A stretch of 64,000 bases of DNA from Amylostereum areolatum (lineage: Eukaryota; Basidiomycota; Agaricomycetes; Russulales; Stereaceae). Location of the stretch: NCBI GenBank assembly GCA_012932865.1, contig SAXG01000006.1:1054001-1118000 (forward strand), written 5' to 3'. Shown one piece after another: positions 15,701 to 25,819 of this stretch. The position numbers and the translations under genes are program-made. The number at the start of each line of letters is the position of its first letter. Position 1 is the first letter of the stretch. The notes under the pieces were generated by a model. The model ran no database searches. It was not told the DNA's origin and was given only the letters and a program-made list of their open reading frames with translations.

Positions 15701-16579
15701 ATTTTTTGTATGTCATGTTCCCAACAAGTTCCAGATTGCGAACAGTCTCTGGGTCGATCATCATGGTACCTTCAAGGGCGGCGAAACGGATACGAAGGGA
15801 AGCAGGGGCAAACCGAGTGTTAAGTTTGAGCTCGGAATGTTTGAAGAGAGCAGCTGCAGCTGAGAGCACATAGTATCTGTGGGGGAGAAGCCGGTTACAC
15901 ATGATACATTTGGAAGGAGGGCGTATATAGTCACTTGTTAGAAGCTGCAAGGAGAGTAGCTGCTCGTTCGTCATCCTGAACGCAAAGTTGGTTGATGAAT
16001 TGGAGTCCTATTATGATGAGATAAGTCCAAAGAAGAGCGGGAAAGAGCGGAGTGTATACCTGCGTCGTCGTTCCAATACTTCCTTGGAACTGGCTTCAAT
16101 TGGAACGCCAGGAAATTCATCCTGGACACAGTGAACGAGGAACGATGTGGTTGTTGGTTGTTTTCCGGAGGTGGTGCCGATGGTTTCGGCGGCGGAGATG
16201 AACGTGTCCGGGACGAGAATGAGGCCAGGTCTGTGAACATGTAGCTGCTGCAGTGTCTTTACGTATGTTTGACAGTCGGAAAGCTAGATGTATGTTCTAT
16301 CAGCCACGCGTCAAGTCAGTTGGCCGTTGAACGGACCTGGACAAGGACGGCATGTCCGGTATCTCTATCTAATGCGGCAATACCGACTTCCCGGGCCACT
16401 CCACGACCTTCGAGCAATGCGACGACGAAGCTTGATTCATGACGTGAGGATGTTGCGGTCGTCGGCCTCGCGGTGTTGGGGCGAGAAGCAGTACGGGGAC
16501 GCGTTGTGGATGACTGGGCAGTCCACGGGCGCGATTGACCTGTTTGTGGACGTGTTGTCGATGCAGTACGGGGTCTCAT
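12738..16579 (-). CDS. MSH4: MutS homologue MSH4 (meiotic), with apparent lesions
   Basis: MSH4 pairs with MSH5 and stabilises recombination intermediates to promote meiotic crossovers; it lacks the mismatch-recognition domain. The N-terminus is Thr/Arg/Pro-rich, then [89 protein letters not shown], the Walker A loop [22 protein letters not shown], Walker [13 protein letters not shown], and ATHFHELS. About 20 exons include two tiny ones: 12 bases near 14205 and 8 bases at 13937-13944. Three oddities: an extra base at 16094 breaks the frame between GVPIE and PVPRKYWN; the 8 base Walker A exon is followed by GGGAGT instead of GTGAGT; and the intron at 15061-15117 leaves a phase mismatch. The rest is well conserved, so this is either recent decay or sequence error. 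The start ATG 16577-16579 diverges from F-box gene B, 266 bases away. Confidence 0.9.
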
Positions 16580-16845
16580 GGTGAGGGAAAGTAAAAGATG
16601 TGGAGGAAGGCGTCCCAGAACGAAGCGAGGCAGGATTCCACAAAACAAAGTCAATGGGGATGTCACTAGTGTGGACGCGTGTGGGTGCCGGTGGGTGCCG
16701 GCAACGATAAGCGCCAAGAAGAAGCGGTCACGTGCCATGTAGGTCTGCCAGGACTCTTCAGGACCAAATACTACTCCGATACTGCTTAACACTCCCGAGT
16801 CCCCATCTTCTCCCTCCGTCGCTTCTCCTCCTTTGTCCAGCTTAC

Positions 16846-19485
16846 ATGTCCGGTCTTCATCGCTCCTTGCGTTTGCGTGTCCCAGCGCCGTCGCCTCGGT
16901 CATCTTCCCCGGCTCACACCGGCTCACCCAGGCGTAGACGTAGCAAGTCGCACCGTGACCCAACCGAAGCGGCCAATCTTGCTGAAGGTAACTTCGTCCT
17001 TACAAACCGAAGCGCTGGTCCGACCTCCACCTGACTCGCTGTGCACAGATGCTGTCTACACATCAAGCCCTAAAGCTAGTGATAGGAAGTCTAAACGTCC
17101 CCGTACCGTTTCCTCAACACGCGCCGCTGCCAACAATGCAGCCAACAATGGCCCTACCGAAGTCAGACCCCAGTTAATGCCAGACGAAGTACTATTCAAG
17201 GCACGTGGCGTCTCCACAAATAAACTTATGTGCTCAAGCTCGCTCTTCCAAGATTTTATCCCAACTCGAACTCAAAGATCTCGACGCCGTGAGGAAAGCC
17301 CACCCGACTCTGGAGAAGAAGCTCACCACCAAGGAATATGGGAAGGTTTGGGCACACGGCTTGTCCGTATACGGTGTCATTGTCATCGGAGCCGACCACC
17401 CCGCTTCTGCCTATAGCCTTGGCAGGATGCTTGTTATGAAGGAAGAATGCCACGTGCGTTGTCTTCTTTGCTCGCTGCGGCGGATTTTTTGACTTGTTGT
17501 CAAGGTCTGTCGCACCGATAAAGATTTGCTGAAGTTGTTCGAGCTATACATATACATGTGTAAGCTGTGTTTGGATCAGAAGTACGTGCACCATTCTTTT
17601 CGCCAATACACATATCTAATCACCGGTATCACGTAGCCGCGTTAGGGCATATGGTAAGAAGAAAGCCTGCATTATACAAGCCGCATATCTTCTTGGAGAA
17701 CATTACTCCGAACTGCACAACTATATACCTTGCTTCACTGGTGAGTATCTGTCCGTAGCCCCCTCTGCCTTAGACAATCACACTCAATTTGAAATCTAGA
17801 GGTTTCGAATGTCGGCACATATAAACAGCCCCAATTTCTTCGATCTGACGTAGAAGCGTTTATCGAGGAGCTTCTCGCTGCTCGAGAAAAATGTTCAGAC
17901 CAGAGTGTATGGCAGCAACGCGAGCTTCCCAGATTGAAGGCAGAAAAGATCGCGCTGACGGAAACGCGAAGGAAGGTCGGTCCCGATGCACTTGTTATGC
18001 CGTTCTATCATATAAATGTAGTCTTCTCCCAGCATGTTGGCATGCACATCGCATGGCTTAAAACGATGAAGAACGATCGCAGCTCAACGCGTGCAGAAGT
18101 GCAAGCCAGACGCGTACACGAGTTCGTCCCTTTGATCGCTACCTCTGTAGACTGCTTTGCCAACCATCGTCCAGTATCAAAGTCAAGGTGCTCCAGAAAG
18201 GGCGTGCAGAGTGTCTTATCGACGCACTCATTGCCCAGAAGCATCCACGAATTGTGGGGGATAGACCGCTGACAAAGAAAGGTATGTCGATCTCGTCGAC
18301 GACACGCCATCCCGAATCTCACGGGTGAATCAGCGTGGAAAAAGATGGAAGTCGAATTAGACATGCTGTTGGATGCGGAGGAAGAGCGTCAAAGTCGTAG
18401 ACAGAGTGACCAGGAGACGGACATTCAGACGGCGATACTGCGTGCTGGTGACGCGACAAAGGATGGCTATCCAGATTCAGACGAAAACTCCAATGAGGAT
18501 ATCCGGTCCCAGTACACGCATACGGATCCCAGGGAAACATTGGTCGGATCCAAAGAGCACAGTGTTCATCCTTCGCAAGCAGGTGACGACGTCGACCCCA
18601 TGCACTTCTCCACCTATCTTGCATTGTCTTTGCACAATGCATGGAGACTTTTCTTATCGGTCCTCCCTGCAGAACTTAGCCAGATGGTGTACTCTGCAGT
18701 CAATCCGGCCTCGCTGCCGCATCCGAAGGAGATCCTCGAGCAAGATGCCGTCGCCACGATGAAGGCCGAGGATTTAGCTGACCAGCTAGCAGCCGCATTG
18801 CGAGCCGACCACTTGATCATCACAGCGACGTTTTGGGAACGTGTCGTCATTCTCATCAAGTCCACCCCCCTTTCCTGGCTTCGACCCTCTGAGAAGAAGA
18901 CAGGCGGCGAGATAGGCGAAGCTTTGTATATGATTGGACGGGCGATCAACGTCGCCAGAGCCACCCCCGAATCGCCTTTATTGTTTGGGCGGGACCAGGC
19001 TAACCATCTCGATAAAGTGCCGCTCCTCCCCGATCTGCAGGCAAGCTACACGGTTGCGACCATTCAGCGGTTGATCAGCCTGGATCCAGCGCACACCACG
19101 AGCAAAGACATGGACGACAGAGGCTGGCGGTTTGTCTGCATGGATTGCGATGATAGAGCCAGGCGCGTCTCTGGACAGCGACCACGGTGGACATGGCGCG
19201 ATCTCGTACGTCTCCGCGTATGTCGTACTTTGTCGTGTTGGTCTGACATTGCACAACGCTTAGGTTCAGCATTGCTTGTCCGGTCACAGGCAGACTGGGG
19301 AGGAAGGGAGGTGGCGACTTCTCATCGACGCGGAGGTTGACTACGTCAAGATGCACCCTTTGGGGACAGTCGAGGAAGCGTCGCTGGGTCGGTGTTCCTG
19401 CATGAGCGTTGTCACCGCGGTCGACGCCGTCGACCTCGACGTGGTTTTTTATCTGACTACGCAGAAGGATGTAGCGACAGGGTGA
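16846..19485 (+). CDS. F-box/cysteine-rich family protein, paralogue B
   Basis: It begins with a Ser/Arg-rich leader (SPRRRRSKSHRD), then an F-box split by an intron (LMPDEVLFK, then ILSQLELKDLDAVRKAHPTL). That intron (17201-17252) has a GC donor. Next comes a CKLC pair near 17560, a block ending in NYIPCF, a charged helical middle, an acidic insertion (18360-18600) not seen in the paralogues, and a C-terminal half with RFVCMDC near 19135. The final exon contains VQHCLSGH and RWRLLIDAEVDYVKMHPLGTV. The CxxC seen in A and D at the IN-VA position is lost here (INVARATPES). An SCF adaptor role is inferred from the F-box only. The start is the first ATG opening the leader exon; it shares a 266 base divergent promoter with MSH4. 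Inner borders between 17450 and 18330 are approximate. Confidence 0.75.
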
Positions 19486-19957
19486 TTGACATCCGATTTA
19501 GTATTGCTACCCAGATTTACTGACGTTTGGTTTCCGGGTAGACTTCTGGTCAAGCGGACGACTTTGACCGCGATAGGTGAAGAGCAACCTGTCCGATCGT
19601 GTCCCGGTCCAGTGCTTTCCTCCTCCGATGTAGACGATGTTGAGGACATATTTCGTGCTTTCACGCATATCGACATGTATCTGGAATGACATACATAGTT
19701 CCACAGCAATAATTGAACACTTCTGATTGGTGGACCACCCAACTGCGCACGCGTGTCGCGTTGCCTTTTCGTAGCAACTCGATCACGTGATCGTGTTCAC
19801 TGGCCTTGCCATTGGATTTTCGATTCATGCGGTTCTTTCCTTAACCACCCCGACCAGGGGTATCGAGCCATGTTCTTATCTCTGACTCTTCTCTCTTCCC
19901 CCAGCCATCTATATTCACATCCCCGACCCATCCATTCGAATTCGCCACTAAGTCAAC

Positions 19958-22429
19958 ATGGATTCAACAGCATCTATCATCCAGAACAGCGAAAGTGAAG
20001 AGCCGAGTCGACTAGCACGTACGAGGAAGAGGGCGCAGGACTGTAGCAAGGGTGCGTCTGGCCAGTACAATGGGGAACCCGCTCGCCGCTTATGAACCCT
20101 GTCTTGAACACTCTAGCTCTGGATGAAAATCCCAAACCAGTCAAGAGGCGAAAGACGGCGACGAGCGCGAAGCAACTCACATCGCGGACAGGAACATCAT
20201 CGAGTCGACGGAAGCAGGGTCTTCTGAGCGCACTCCCGTCTATGCCACTGGATGTTCTGTATGAGGTGCGCTGCGTGGTTTGAGAGTGTATGCTAGGAGT
20301 TGAACTTTTTGATGCAGATCTTTGGTCATCTTCTTCCGGGAGACCTTGTCAACCTTGGCCGTGTTAACAAGTCATTCCGCCAAGTTCTCTTGTCAAGGGA
20401 CTCCAAGTCGCTTTGGAAGAACTCGTTCAAAGAGCAAACTCATATGCCACCTTGTCCGGAGGATATGGCAGAACCGGCCTGGGCGAATCTCCTGTTCGGA
20501 GGATCGAATTGCTCAGTGCGTTTTACACTTTCGGTCTAACGGAAGTTTCTGACCTACGCAGATATGTGCAGGAAAAACAGGTGGTTACAAGATTTTCTAC
20601 GAACTACGGCGTCGTCTGTGCAAACCTTGCTTGGAGGCCCAGTGGGTACTACCTCTTGACGCGGTCATGTTAGCTGTTGATCTTTGGAACTAGTCTCGAA
20701 ACTTTCGACAACGAGATCTCGTCTACTAGGATTGCCAAATTACTTGGCGTCGACGTCTGGAAACTGTTTGACTTCCTTCCGTGTGTAATGGGTAAGTATT
20801 TATCGCGAAACGCGATAGTACCTTGGGCGATAGCTGACGCTGTACAGCTCGGACGCGTGCATATCGTCAAGAAATGTACCATTGGTGGAGGGAAGACATG
20901 GTTCAGCTACGAACAGAGCTGGAGCATCTTCGAATCACGCACGGCGATGACCAGGCTTTCATGGCAGCGGTGGAGGCTTGGAAAGCGACTAGACTTGCAA
21001 TTATGAATCTTCGAAATGAGGTCAGCAGTCTACGACCCTTTTAGGTACGCCTGCTGACCCTCCGTCTCTAGCATTTGAGCTTGTGCAACAGAATCGAATA
21101 TGAAAGGGCAAACGATCGCACCGCCGAATTGGACAAGATACGGGATGACCGTCTTATAGAGTGCGTAGACGTCTGTGGTGTCCAATCCATCCATACTGAC
21201 GTTCGCATTACTAGCATTTCACGACGACTCAAAGAGGCCGGGTATGAAGATGTAGATATACGCAACAACCAGATAATCTCACACCGCGAAGTTACAGCAC
21301 CGAAGCCTATGACAGACAGAGGTCTGTGGCGGATAGCTTCACATCGGGAGGCCATTTCTGACTGTCACTTGCTTGTATAGTTTGGAAACGAGTTTCTCCG
21401 ATCCTCGAGGCCATCGTCAAGAATATACGATCCAGGCGTCTGGCACACGAGAAGAATATTCGTCGGCAAAAGCGTGAAGATTGTTTCAAGGAAGAATACA
21501 TAACCTTCCTCACAGAGCTGGACACAAAATCTGATGTTTCCTTTGTTCCCCGCGAAACCGAGATCGTTCATTTTAGTGCTGTCGCCGCCTTGTTAGAAGA
21601 GGACGCCGAAGGCTCAGAGGAGAAGATTGGATCCTTCGTTTCATCTGCCTTGCCATCCCTACTCAAAGACTGGATCGGCCGGAGGAAACACCTCTTACGA
21701 TCGTCCATTCCTCCAGAATGGACCACCCCACAGTCAGTTGGTAGCCTCACATGGAAAGCCACCGTCGCCGACGGCACAATGGATGGCAACCCTCGTCCGA
21801 TCAAAATCTGTCGATACCTACAAGATTTCGACCTTGCTGCATATGTCTTTCGATGTGCTCATGAAGCCAAGGCATACGAGCAAATGGCTCACTTTGGCCT
21901 GGACGCACTCGCACACTCCTGCGGTCGGGAAGAATCTCGGGTATTGCAGCCTTGCGAGAAAGGGAGGGCCGTCGTCTTGCAGCTTCTCGAGCTTGTCGGC
22001 TACGATCCATCGTGTACTACGCCACTGGACATGGACAAATCAAATCACCTGTTCGTTTGCACGGAGTGCTCCCCGCTTTATAACACAGATCCCGACGACG
22101 CCCCGATGCCCATGCCCTGGAGACATTGTGTATAGTCCTCTCGTTGATACTTCCAGTACCACATTTGATACTAACTCTTATCTTACGTACAGCCTCGACA
22201 CAGTTTGAAGAAACACGACGGAAAGCCAGCGTGGCGGCGTCTCACCGAAACGGAACGAGCATTGGTCCGAATCCACGGTCGGTCACCTCATGACGTCGAC
22301 ACCAACTGGGGCTGTTGCCATTGCTCCGAACATCTAGTCAGGCTGCACCAGCAGCTGGATATGCACTCCTTGGCGCTGACGCTGTGGTTTACGCACGCCG
22401 AGATGGTCCACCATCTGGCCTCCGAGTAG
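19958..22429 (+). CDS. F-box/cysteine-rich family protein, paralogue C
   Basis: MDSTASIIQNSESEEPSR leader, a Lys/Arg stretch resembling a nuclear localisation signal (KPVKRRKTATSAK), then the F-box MPLDVLYE / IFGHLLPGDLVNLGRVNKSF interrupted by the family intron (near 20265-20315). It is followed by WKNSFKEQTHMPPCPEDMAE, a C-terminal-type CKPC pair, TRIAKLLGVDVWKLFDFLPC, a long charged region likely to form coiled coil (20880-21560), LLKDWIGRRKHLLRSSIPPEW, LAHSC and LFVCTEC (~22065). In the last exon the conserved HPLATV is replaced by HGRSPHDV, followed by a new CCHC-like cluster (WGCCHCSEH). It lies 472 bases downstream of gene B in the same direction, which fits tandem duplication. Function is unknown beyond the F-box. 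Confidence 0.75.
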
Positions 22430-22910
22430 GTTGACCATCTTCCACTTCAATCTGGGCTGACTGAATCCGCCATAGGCATGACGTCCACACACCGATCGAG
22501 GGCCAAGACATGTTTTATAACCGTGCCTACTTGCGGTCGGCGCCACTGTATCTACCCCTTGCCAGTGCAGAAACACCCGGCAAGGCAGCCACTCTACGCG
22601 GTGAACACGTTCGAAAGCCTGGAGGAACTCTGGAGCGAGACCGCAGTCGATGGAAGGGCTTGAAGCTTGAAGTTGATGGGTCACAGCGTGGTTTGATGGA
22701 GGGAGAAAGCCGGTCGGCCTACTAGCAGGTGAAGGTCTCGCATCCAGAAACGACGTTCTTCGGATGACCTACCGTATATCCCGCACATCTCTCCTTATAC
22801 ACCGCCGTCCACCCCCAACCCCCCTGTATTGTACATGGACTTCCAATAAGTACTGATGCTCAGTTTCCGCCGCATTCCGTCCAGACCGTCCACTGCCTTC
22901 AAATGAACAA

Positions 22911-22918
22911 TGACGTCA
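22911..22918. promoter_or_regulatory. TGACGTCA palindrome (CRE/ATF-type)
   Basis: Perfect binding palindrome of CREB/ATF-type bZIP factors. Regulation of a neighbour is inference; it lies downstream of F-box C. Confidence 0.35.
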
Positions 22919-23346
22919 CCTCTCCCCTCCGCGTGTGCTTGTGGCTTGAGCGAAAGAATATTACTGCATAGCAGATACCAGGATAAATCGCCACGGATTA
23001 ACGCGGATCGCCACCCACCAGCGTATGTTGCGCGTGGGGTCTCCGCCATAAGGTCGGGGGTGCTCAGTGTCAGTCTAATCACCCCCGTTCCAGTCAAGAT
23101 CGACAGGCTGCCAGTGTCTATTTATTCTATATGGGCCGAGTACATACTCATAAGTATCCTCGCTGGAGCGGCACCGACAAGTTCACTGGTCCACTTCTAC
23201 ATGTGGAATCTCAATCTTGAAACCTCAATGAGGGCTTCTCAATATTGAGAGGCCTTCCATGAAACCTGTGTTGCTTTGCCGCGAGACCAGTAGATGAGAA
23301 CGAGCAACCCGTTGATCGATGCTCCGTCGTGAAGCTAAAGTATGTA

Positions 23347-23354
23347 TGACGTCA
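23347..23354. promoter_or_regulatory. TGACGTCA palindrome (CRE/ATF-type)
   Basis: Second perfect palindrome, in the context TATGACGTCAGCA shared with the copy at 25606. It sits beyond the 3' end of VPS4, so it may be part of a duplicated segment rather than an active element. Confidence 0.3.
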
Positions 23355-23766
23355 GCAAGGCGTATCAAGTTGAATGGGGGTAGTCAAAGCAACTGTACGG
23401 TCCCCTTGCGCAACCCGCATACATACTTCGCTCGTAATATTGTATGTATGTGCTCAAGGGCGTTTATCAACGCTTCCTTCATCAAACACCCAGATCTGGC
23501 ATGTGAGGATGAATATCTGACTTATAACCTTGGCCGATGAAGGTATGTGCCACGGCACCAGGCCGACCTTTGCCACGCTTTTCTGGGAGAGACACCTATG
23601 TAGGACCTATAAGCCATCAAGCGAAAGCGGACGCGGACGCAAACAGAAAGGCACATCGTCCATTCAGAAATAAGGTAACAAAGGCGAGGCCATGAGACCG
23701 GCAAGGAGATACGATAAAAGAACGGAGAATCTATAACCGGGCGCGGTTGGTGAACAACGACTTGTG

Positions 23767-25447
23767 CTATGCTCCGTCGGCACCTGTCCAACAAGAGCGA
23801 TCAACAAAGAACGAAACACTAAAGTGATTGGGACGTACCGCTCTCCTTTGTCCACTCGTCGTGCTTGCGGATATCGTCTGCTGTGACAGTGGGACGTACG
23901 CTTTCAAGGGACTTGATGAAATCGACGAAACGCAGTGGCGGCTCCTGCAGTTCGTCACTTTCGATGTCAGACCAGCCCTTCTCCACGGCATCTGGGTCTC
24001 CAGGCGAACAAGGCGTCCATTTCAGGGCGCTTGGATCTGTCTCCGAAGGAACTTGCTTGAAATGTGTTGCAGATAAAACCTTGCGCACGGGTTGCATGAG
24101 AGCGTCGCGGACAACAATAGCTATGTCTGCTCCCGAATATCTGCGTGCATGATATGAGTGATAGTCAGATGAGGATGCATGCAACGTACCCGTCCGACTT
24201 AGATGCCAATATTCGGTAGTCTTTCTGTGTGAGTTCACACGGGGTGGAGCCTACGTGAATCCCGAACATTGCCTTCCTCGCCTCAATGCCAGGAAGCGGG
24301 ATGTATATGCGTTTCTCAAATCTGTATATTACATTAGCTTCTGCGACAATACCGGTGCCACAAACTACGCACCGACGCTTGATGGCAGGATCAAGAGACC
24401 AAGGAATATTCGTCGCACCTAAGACTAGCACACCCGTGTCATCATGTCCCACGCCCTGCATCTGCACAAGAAATTCCGTCTTGATACGTTTCGAACCCTC
24501 AGACTCTCCCTCATTCCTAGTGCCCGCCAGCGAGTCTATCTCGTCGATGAAGATGATAGCAGGTTTATTTTCTCGCGCCATTTGGAATAGCTGTTTGACC
24601 AGTCTAGAGAGAAGTTCAACATATCGAACAACATTGACAAGTAGGCTACTCGCCTTTCCGAATCGCCCTGCCACTTGCTGACCAGATCGCTAGAGCTGAC
24701 GCTAAAGAACGTACTCTTCGCCTCTGTCGCTACCGCCTTCGCGAGATAGCTCTTACCAGTCCCTGGAGGTCCGTAAAGGAGTATGCCTCTCCATGGTGTA
24801 CGTTTTCCCGTGAAAAGATGTGGGAACTTGATCGGGAGGATGACGGCCTCCTTCAACGACTCCTTCGCTGCCTCTAGACCGGCGACATCGTCCCAGCGAA
24901 CGTTTGGCTTGTCCACGACGATGGCGTTCGTTAGTCCCGCACGTAGCTTCTTCACTTCCGGATCCTGATCATCGTCACCGTCCTTCCTGTACGCATGAAG
25001 TCAGTCGAGTGGCTGAGAGGTCTATACAGATACGTACTTCATACCACCGCCACCCGGCCCACCGTTCGGCATTCCATTGACACCCATAGCACTTCGCGCG
25101 CGCTTCTCTCCCGCGTTTGCCAGGTGTTCTTTGAGCATTTCCGCGCGTCCGATGTACTCGACGACCTTGGACTTGATCAATTGCTTCGATTTCTCGTTCT
25201 TCTCATCTAGACATGGCAGCTTTAACAACGAACGCGAGGAAGATAGGATCGATGCGCACATTTGAGTGCAAGCATGAAGTAGTCAAGTGCATTTTGATAC
25301 TGCTTGTATGCCTCTGGGTAGTTCTGTTTTGTGTCTTCGTCGATTGCCCGTTGGACAATTTCGATAGCACGCTGGGAATCAAGATGAGTGAAATCACGGG
25401 CAATGTTGAGAGCAGATCCGCACATCGAGGTTAGCGGCAGAAGCCAT
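23767..25447 (-). CDS. VPS4: Vps4-type AAA ATPase (ESCRT-III disassembly)
   Basis: Disassembles ESCRT-III polymers on endosomes and at other membrane scission sites, using ATP. An N-terminal MIT domain ([18 protein letters not shown] to about residue 75) binds ESCRT-III tails. Then a linker with a Gly-rich stretch, the AAA core with Walker A GPPGTGKS, Walker [13 protein letters not shown], sensor region [11 protein letters not shown], arginine-finger segment, and the C-terminal Vps4 helix ([24 protein letters not shown]). The start is ATG 25447-25445: MASAANLD joins the MIT helix through a 52 base intron. The stop is at 23767-23769. The intron at 24604-24653 has a GC donor (GCGAGT). All exons join in frame. 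It diverges from F-box gene D with a 372 base shared promoter. Confidence 0.96.
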
Positions 25448-25819
25448 AGCCGGACAGCCACTCGATGAGGATTGGGAGAGGAGCAAGGAAAAGGGTTGAG
25501 GTAGACTTCTCTAGACCGTCCGGTACCAGTTGCAGTACAGTTGCAGGCGTTTCCACTATCCAAACGCAACCAGCCGTTGGTTGATTGACGCTCTGTTGTG
25601 AAGTATGACGTCAGCACAAGGCGTTGCGTGCACGGTTCCAGAGTCAAGGGACCAAAGGGTTCCACGTTCCAACGTCAACGCGTCAAGCTTCAAGTCGTCT
25701 AAAGTGAAAGGATTACGCCGCAACGATGGGTGCCCCAACATAGCGCCCAAGGGTATATATATACCTGTTTGTGAGTCTGTTGCGATCGATGCCACGCGGT
25801 CCCCAGCTTGGTTCGCTTC
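25448..25819. promoter_or_regulatory. Shared divergent promoter of VPS4 and F-box D
   Basis: Contains TGACGTCA (25606-25613) and a TATATATATA box (25754-25763). The TATA lies 57 bases before the ATG of gene D, a normal fungal distance. The part around 25570-25625 resembles 23310-23365. Confidence 0.5.
25606..25613. promoter_or_regulatory. TGACGTCA palindrome (CRE/ATF-type)
   Basis: Perfect palindrome between two divergent genes, 159 bases from the VPS4 start and 207 from the F-box D start. It is a plausible bZIP binding site; no direct evidence of use. Confidence 0.4.

Larger units (their letters stand above)
22430..23766. other. Intergenic region with two CRE-type palindromes
   Basis: 1.3 kb between F-box C and the 3' end of VPS4. 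No gene is recognised; the open frames have no family character. It contains TGACGTCA at 22911-22918 and 23347-23354. The segment around 23310-23365 resembles the one at 25570-25625 in the VPS4 promoter. Confidence 0.45.

Noticed and set aside
17201..17252. A separate gene starting after the F-box fragment at 17253
   Set aside because: The two halves of the F-box join exactly in phase across a GC-AG intron, at the same point where the paralogues have a GT-AG intron.
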